Source: Diphasiastrum complanatum
Taxonomy: Eukaryota > Streptophyta > Lycopodiopsida > Lycopodiales > Lycopodiaceae
NCBI GenBank assembly: GCA_029204225.1
Contig: CM055092.1
Coordinates: 45,082,087 to 45,146,086 of the forward strand
Direction: 5' to 3'
Length of the DNA: 64,000 nucleotides
This document shows positions 57,502 to 64,000 of the stretch, one piece after another. A program made the translations under genes and the position numbers. Below the pieces are notes generated by a model that worked only from the letters and a program-made list of their open reading frames with translations, made no database searches and was not told the origin of the DNA. Every line of letters starts with the position of its first letter. Position 1 is the stretch's first letter.

Positions 57502-60500
57502 ATGGCATCTATAAATGCATATCTTTTGGATACTAATGAAAGGCTCAACAAAACTAACTATTCCATATGGAAAGTTAGAATGGAATCTATCATGATCATG
57601 CAAGATCTGATGGAAATTGTAAATGGTAAGGAGGGTGAACCTATTCATCCTCAAGAAAAAGCCAAATACATCAAGAGGTGCAATGTTGCACTACATTGCA
57701 TAAAAATGAATGTTGCAAATGAACTCTTAAGAGAGGTAGGAGATTGCACTTCAGCTCAAGATGCTTGGGAGACTTTGCAAAAGGTCTATGAATCCAAGAA
57801 CCAAACTAGAATGTTAGCTTTGAAGAATCAAATCTATAGAAGCTATCAAAAGAAAGGAGAGAGTGCACATACTTTTGTCCTAAGAGTAAAGGAATTGAAC
57901 AAAGAGCTAGCCTTTATAGGTGACCCTATCAAGGATGAAGAGCTTGTTCAACTCATATTGAATGGACTAAGCTTTGAATTTGACAATTTGGTTCAGGGAT
58001 ATGCAATTATGGGTAAGCTACCCATACTTGAAAAACTCCAAGGCACACTCATGGCCGAGGAATCAAGAAGGAGCCAAATGCAAGAGAGGATGGATAGGCT
58101 TTCCATCCAAGGTGGAGATGACCAAGCTCTCTTCACCAAAGGCAAAGGCAAGTCCAAAGGCAAAGGATTAACATTCAAGAAGTCTACAAAGCTTGAGGAT
58201 CAAGAAGGACCCCCAAAGGCATCTCCATCAACCACCAAAGTCAAGAAGGACAAATCAAAGGTGAAGTGCTACTATTGTAGCAAGATGGGGCATTATGCCT
58301 CGGAATGCTTCAAGAGGAAGCAAGATCAAAGCCAAGCCAACATGAGCAAAGAGGAGGAGGAGGAGAGTTCACATGAGGACTCTCTCATGATGTCCATATT
58401 TTCTTCAACAAGCTTCAAAGGAGAAGATCCTTGGTGGATTGACTCGGGTGCTAGTTCACACATGACTAGTAAAAGGGAGTTTTTCTCTTCTCTCTTATCT
58501 TATGATGGACCTATAAAGTCTATCTATACAACAAATGATGAAGCTTGTAAGATTGAAGGAGTTGGTAGCATTCCCCTTTGCTTAGGATCTTCCAAAAAGA
58601 TCAACATAGAAGGTGTTTTGTACATTCCTACAATAACAAAGAATCTACTAAGTGTTGGCCAAATGGTAGACAATGGTTTCAATGTTGACTTTGCTTCAAA
58701 TGAATGTTTCATCAAGAAGAAGGGTAAGATAGTGGCTAAGGGCACTAGACTTGGCAAACTTTATAAGCTGGATGCATTTGTGGATACTAATGTTGTCATG
58801 TTGGCCGAGAAGAGCAAGATATCTACCTTTACTTTATGGCACAAAAGACTTGGACATGTCAACTCGGGTTCCATGGAGGCTATGATCAAGGAGGAGTATG
58901 CTTTAGGCCTACCAAGGTCTATTGGGAAGGAAGACAAGGTTTGTGAAGCTTGTGCCTTATCCAAGGCACATAAAAAGGTGTTTCCTAACTCCATCACAAA
59001 GTCATCTCATCCTCTTGAACTCATACACTTGGATGTGCACATTGCTAGCACCAAATCTAATGGAGGTTCATCCATGTTTTTAACCTTCATTGATGACTAC
59101 TCAAGATATTGTTGGGTGTTCTTACTTTCCTTCAAGTCTCAAGTATTTGATACTTTTGTAAAGTTCAAGTTGTTTGTGGAAAAGCATCATAATCATAGCA
59201 TCAAGATTCTTAGAAGTGACAATGGTGGAGAATTCATCTCCAATGAGTTCAAGGCCTTTTGTGAGGAGGAAGGGATCAAGAAAGAGACTTCTTGTCCTTA
59301 CACTCCTCAACAAAATGGAGTTGCTGAAAGAAGGAATAGAACATTATGTGAATGTTCTAAGGCTTTAAGATTATATGCTTGTTTGCCCAAATCCTTTTGG
59401 GATGAGTCTCTTGTATGTGCAAACTACTTGATGAATAGGGTGTCTTGCAAAGCAATTGAAGGCAAAACTCCTTATGAGATGTTGTATGGAAAGAAACCCA
59501 ATCTTAATCACTTGAAAGTTTTTGGGTGTATATGTTATGTGCATGTGCCATTGGAAACAAGAACCAAGGAGGATCCATCTTCCACAAGAGGGATCATGCT
59601 TGGATATGCAAGCTCAAGCAAGGGCTACAAAGTCTATCTCCCATCCTTGAACAAATTTGTTGTTTCAAGGGATGTCATCTTTGATGAACATCATATGCAT
59701 ATGCCTGAAGGCTCAAGTGCTCCAACAATCAAGAAGAAGATGGCCGAGGAGCAAGATCTTGGTTTTGAGGAGGAGCTCATGGAGGAGCAAGCACCAAACC
59801 CACCTATCACACCAAGGAGATCTTCAAGGGCAAAAGTGGAGCCATCAAGGCTCACATATCAAGGCAAAGGATAGCAAGTTGAGGGTATCTCATCCACTTC
59901 TTATGCTTTATCTAGTTTTGAAGAACCGTCTAATGTTGAAGATGCATTGAACTCCAAAGAATGGTATAAAGCTATGTTGGATGAGTATGATGCCTTGATT
60001 GAGAATGAAACTTGGTTGCTTGTTGAGAGACCTCAAAGGAATGTAATAGGATGCAAGTGGGTCTTCAAGCTTAAGTTGAATGCAAATGGGAGTGTTAACA
60101 AACATAAAGCAAGATTAGTTGCAAAAGGTTATGCTCAAGAGAGAGGGATAGACTATGAGGAAACTTTTGCACCCGTGGCCAAGATGGTCACAATAAGACT
60201 AATAATTGCACTTGCATCACATTTTGGATGGATTCTATGTCAAATGGATGTCTCTAATGCTTTCTTGAATGGTTTTTTGGAAGAGGATATCTATATGGAG
60301 CAGCCACAAGGGTTCATCAAGCATGGAATGGAGAACAAAGTATGCCATCTCCAAAGAAGCATCTATGGCTTGAAGCAAGCCTCGAGATCTTGGAATTCAA
60401 GACTACATTGCTATCTTATTTCACTTTCTTTTGTTCAAAGTGAATATGATCCTACTCTTTACATTAAGTTTGATGATGTTGGTATTGTACTTTTACTCAT

Positions 60501-61467
60501 TTATGTAGATGACATCATCATTAGTGGAAATAGTGTTGATGGTATTGAAAAAATCAAGATAGATCTATCCTTAGAGTTCAAGATGGTAGATCTAGGGTGT
60601 CTTCACTTCATCTTAGGCATAGAAGTACTTAGAGGGTCTGATTTTATCTTTATAAGTCAAGTAAACTATGCTCAAAGTCTTTTGAAGAAGTTTAAGATGG
60701 AAGTATGCAAAAGTGTTGACACACCAATGGAGCAAGATGTAAAAGTGCCAAATGAAGATGATGAAAGATCCTTCATGGACATCACTTTGTTTAGGCAACT
60801 TATAGGTTCCTTAATGTGGATCACTATAACTAGACCAGATCTTAGCTTTAGTGTATGTAGGTTGAGCCAATCCATGCAAAAGCCATTGAATATCCATTGG
60901 AAAAAGGCTAAGAGCATTCTAAGATACATCTCGGGTACATTGGATTTTGGGATTCTATATAGAGGAGATGTGATTAACCTTCATGCATTTAGTGATTCAG
61001 ATTTTGCAGGGGACAAGAGGGATAGGAAATAAACAAGTGCCTATTCAACTTTCATAGGAGAAGGTGTGGTTTCATGGCTTTCAAAAAAGCAAGAAACTAT
61101 ATCTCTATCTTCAACTGAGGCCGAGTACAAAGCTTTGACAACCACTACAAAGGAGGTACTTTGGATCAAGAGATTATTGGTGGAACTAAAGATCATGGAT
61201 TCAGAGGAGGCACCAATCATCTACAATGACAATATATCAGCCCAACACCTTGCATCTAACCCAATCTTCCATGCAAGATCTAAGCACATTGAGATATGCC
61301 ATCACTTTGTGAGAGAAATGGTGCAAGCCAAGGAGATTGCTTTGGAGCATGTTCCAAGCAATGAATGTGTAGCTGATCTACTTACTAAACCACTTCAAAA
61401 GACACCTTTTATGAAGTTCAGATCATCACTTGGAGTGATTAGTAAAGCAATGATTGAACCAAGCTAG
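57502..61467 (+). pseudogene. Copia gag-pol of element D, two in-frame stops
   Basis: One phase of 1322 codons from MASINAYLLDTNERLNKTNY, broken only by TAG at 59872 (between integrase and RT) and TAA at 61030 (within RNase H). Domains by codon number: capsid 1-230; zinc knuckle CYYCSKMGHYASEC 256; protease DSGASSHM 314; integrase Asp 511 (HLDVH), Asp 573 (RSDNGGEF) and Glu 609 (NGVAERRNR); RT with CKWVFKLKLNANGS and YVDDIIISG (1001); RNase H with SDSDFAGDKRDRK and STEAEYKAL. The integrase triad is complete, in contrast to C. Stops limit autonomous activity, although the LTRs show that it inserted recently, so the stops may be newer than insertion or the copy was moved by another element. Confidence 0.93.
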
Positions 61468-61481
61468 ATAGTGAGGAGGAG

Positions 61482-62163
61482 TGTTAAAAATTCACAATTC
61501 TAGCTTGACTAGTTTTGGTCATATGACTTGTAAATAGTAAGATGGTCATGATGTGGCTTGTCACACGTGCCAAATAGCATAGGATTCCATTCATAAGGAT
61601 GTTCTCAAGTAGACCTAAGTGTTAGAACCTTTGGAATGAGTCCAAATTATGCTTAGATACAAGGGAGAAAAAATAGGAGCTATTTTTGGTAATTTTTGCA
61701 TTGTTGAGGGATCTCCAAGATTCCAACCCTAACTTGGTAGGGATGAAAGATCCACCAAAATTAGCATTAGGGATAGGTTTAGGGCTACTCATACCTGCCC
61801 AAAACCGTGATGGATCATGTATATATAGGTGATGATATCTCACCAAAATCAATCAAGCAATTTCATGTTTTTTCTCTCATAATGGTGCAATTGCTCTCTA
61901 TGTTCATAATTGTTTGAGTACTTGTGATTACTAATGATTATAGGATTGAATGTAGGTCTGGTGTACAGTACTCAGACTGTGGGAGGCCGTACTTTCACAC
62001 GTGTGAAGCCTTCTTCAAGGATTTGGGCCATTTAGTGAGGTTCAAGCAGAGATTTTTGATGGATTTTGATGGTTCAACTTGTGCTAATCTTATGAAATCA
62101 TAATCTATTGTTTCCCTCATCATTTCAAGTGTTTTAGGATCCTTATTTGCTGTAATTTTTACA
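61482..62163 (+). repeat. 3' LTR of element D
   Basis: Matches the 5' LTR except for AAGCAGAG against AAGCATAG and CATTTCAAG against CATTTAAAG. The palindrome lies at 61994-62007. Confidence 0.95.
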
Positions 62164-62168
62164 TGACC

Positions 62169-62844
62169 TCCCTTTAAAAGCACTAGCTACAAAAACTATA
62201 ATAGAAAGGCATTCTTGCTTGGTGTGCCTCTTGTATATTTCAATGTTTAGTATAGCATCCTTTTGTGGTGTTACAAACTATGATTAAGGTACCATATGAC
62301 AATGCTTTAACACAACTCTTGATGGTAAATTTGATATGATGAAAATTTTATTATGCAGTGATGATTTTTATATATTGTTATATAGTTTACATGCGTGCAC
62401 AATATATAAGTACACAAACTATTGGTTAAAAGTATTTGTAAGTTGTGTTGTGGCCATGGTAGGCGTAGTGATATAATATTACATTACATGTTATTTTTCA
62501 CGAATGTCAAATAATCATTTGAACATACTTATCAAAGACAATTATCGAATGTAAAGACCTAAATATGAAGAAATATCTATCAAATGAGAAATTTGAATAT
62601 AAAGTATCAAAGGCCAAATACGTCAGCCTTTGAATTGACGAAATTAAATGATGGTCTTTAATTAAATATACCCCTAATTACAAGGCACATATTCTAAAGA
62701 CTTAACTAAATCTACTCAACCTCTATCAAAGAGATCCAAATAAGAAATATTTTGAGTTGAGTCAGACAATTCGCGCCTCAACCAACAGTTGCACATTTCC
62801 ACGTGGTCTTCACTATTCAAGAGCCAACCATAGTTGAGTAAGGT
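62169..62844. other. AT-rich intergenic DNA
   Basis: No gene or repeat recognised between element D and the next Copia relic. Confidence 0.6.
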
Positions 62845-64000
62845 ATGTCACAGGCCGATTCAAATCTCCATAAAGAAGCAATGGATAAGGAGTACAACTC
62901 ATTGTTGAGGAACAACACATGGAATGTCAACAAGCTGCTAGTAGACAAAAAGGTAATCGACTACAAATGGATCTTTAAGATCAAATACAAAGAAAACGGC
63001 AGTATTGACAGAAGGAAAGCTCGACTTGTGGCAAGGAAATTTTCTCAAATTCCCAATATCGACTACTTTGAAACCTTTAGTCTGGTGGTCAAGCATACTT
63101 CCATTCGACTGCTACTATCATATGTTGCTGCAGCAGATCTTGAGGCGCACTAGATGGATGTACAAATGGCATTCCTCAATGGAGTTATCGAGGAGGACAT
63201 CTATATGATCCAATCATAAGGCTATATCCTCAATGGTCAAGAAGATCAGGTATGCAGACTCCATAAAGCTTTGTACGGTCTGAAAAAATCATCTAGAGCA
63301 TGGTTTCATCGAATCAAAACATTTTTGAGCGATCATGGATTTGAACCAAGCTCTGTAGACTGTAATGTTTATTTCAAATCTATCAACCAATTCTTTGTCA
63401 TCATCACACTCTACGTGGATGATACGTTGTTGTTTAGCAACAATATCAGACTGACAAAGGACACCAAGAGGATGCTATCCCAAGAATTCGAGATGACAGA
63501 TCTTGGAGAGGTGCATTATTGTCTCAAAATTAAAATCCACAGAGACAGAAGCATAAGACTTTTCTATATCACTTAGCAAAGGTACTTCTATAATTTGCTG
63601 ATGAAATTCAATTTTATGAATTGCAAGTTTGTACATAATCCCATGGATCCAGGTATAAAAGTATACAAGGAATAATGCTCTCAGACAAATGAGGAGAAGA
63701 CATAAATGAAGGGATATCCATATCAATCGATTATCAGATCTCTAATGTATGCAATGATCTCTACCAAGCCCGCCAATCTTGCGTATGCCATCAGTTCCTT
63801 GAGTCAATACATGGCCAACCCTAGTATGATCCATTGGAAAGCTCTTTTTAGAGTAATCAGATATGTACGAGCTACTATTGATCTCTGTATCTGCTATGGT
63901 GATGTTGATTCGTCCGATATCCATACACTTCATGGATATACAGATGCAAATTGGGCAGGCGATATCGACAATAGAAGATCGACTTCTGGACTTGTCTTCC
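62845..64000 (+). pseudogene. Copia element G: RT and RNase H relic, continues past the window
   Basis: Starts at the RT N-terminus (HKEAMDKEYNSLLRNNTW, YKWIFKIKYKENGSIDRR). It continues through MDVQMAFLNGVIEEDIYM, YGLKKSSRAWFHRIK and YVDDTLLFSNN to ISSLSQYMANPSMIHWKALF and the RNase H start GYTDANWAGDIDNRRSTSGL at the window edge. In-frame stops occur at about 63151, 63217, 63574, 63674 and 63702. No gag, protease or integrase lies upstream. It resembles A more than C/D at the RNase H start (DADWAG against DSDFAG), so it belongs to another lineage. Confidence 0.9.

Larger units (their letters stand above)
56009..62163 (+). mobile_element. Copia LTR retrotransposon D, young, full length
   Basis: Two 682-base LTRs (56009-56690 and 61482-62163) differ at about two positions, and the 5-base target duplication TGACC is perfect (56004-56008 and 62164-62168). 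The primer site TGGTATCAGAGC is at 56691-56702, a leader of about 800 bases follows, gag-pol spans 57502-61467 in a single phase with two stop codons, and the polypurine tract GTGAGGAGGAG is at 61471-61481. The structure is complete and insertion was recent. Confidence 0.96.

Overview
This 64 kb window looks like nuclear DNA of a land plant with a large, retrotransposon-rich genome. The evidence is a plant-specific LOB-domain (LBD) transcription factor gene, canonical GT-AG introns, many Ty1/Copia and Ty3/Gypsy LTR retrotransposons primed by tRNA-iMet or tRNA-Asp type binding sites, long GA/TC microsatellites and AT-rich spacers. I cannot fix the species; a seed-free vascular plant or gymnosperm would fit as well as an angiosperm.

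Only two ordinary host genes are supported. One, at 8945-9807 (+), assembles from four exons into a short secreted cysteine-rich peptide precursor that I cannot place in a named family. The other, at 52397-54376 (-), is a two-exon class I LBD transcription factor. Everything else recognisable is repeat or mobile DNA.

Layout. 0.2-6.2 kb: a possible CACTA-like (En/Spm) element with matching GACGTC/TCCGAC-rich subterminal arrays around microsatellites, a CG-rich minisatellite and a small ORF. 6.5-11.4 kb: Gypsy LTR debris, a Tourist-like MITE, a diverged duplication and the cysteine-rich peptide gene. 11.4-22.5 kb: an old Copia element (A) carrying an internal 1.5 kb inversion and interrupted by a young nested element (B) in opposite orientation. 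B keeps one long ORF that lacks capsid, integrase and RT. 25.0-27.6 kb: a decayed minus-strand Gypsy. 29.1-32.7 kb: a 5'-truncated Copia pseudogene (E). 33.2-34.2 kb: Gypsy LTR debris fused to a tRNA-Asp 3' half ending in CCA. 34.2-40.7 kb: a young minus-strand Copia (C) with an uninterrupted 1317-codon gag-pol, but with Asn at the second integrase catalytic position. 40.7-42.7 kb: a TRIM-like element and tandem repeats. 42.7-50.0 kb: a Gypsy LTR-gag-LTR-gag array (F) made by a recent 3.4 kb duplication. 52.4-54.4 kb: the LBD gene. 56.0-62.2 kb: a young Copia (D) with a perfect target-site duplication and two in-frame stops. 62.8-64.0 kb: another Copia RT/RNase H relic (G) running off the end.

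How the parts relate: C, D and E are related Copia elements. The LTRs of B, C and D share the palindrome TTCACACGTGTGAA and similar TGT-AAAATT ends, so B is plausibly a non-autonomous passenger of the C/D type. Order of events by LTR divergence: A is oldest; B, C and D are recent. All coordinates and identities were read by eye; no alignment or database search was run.
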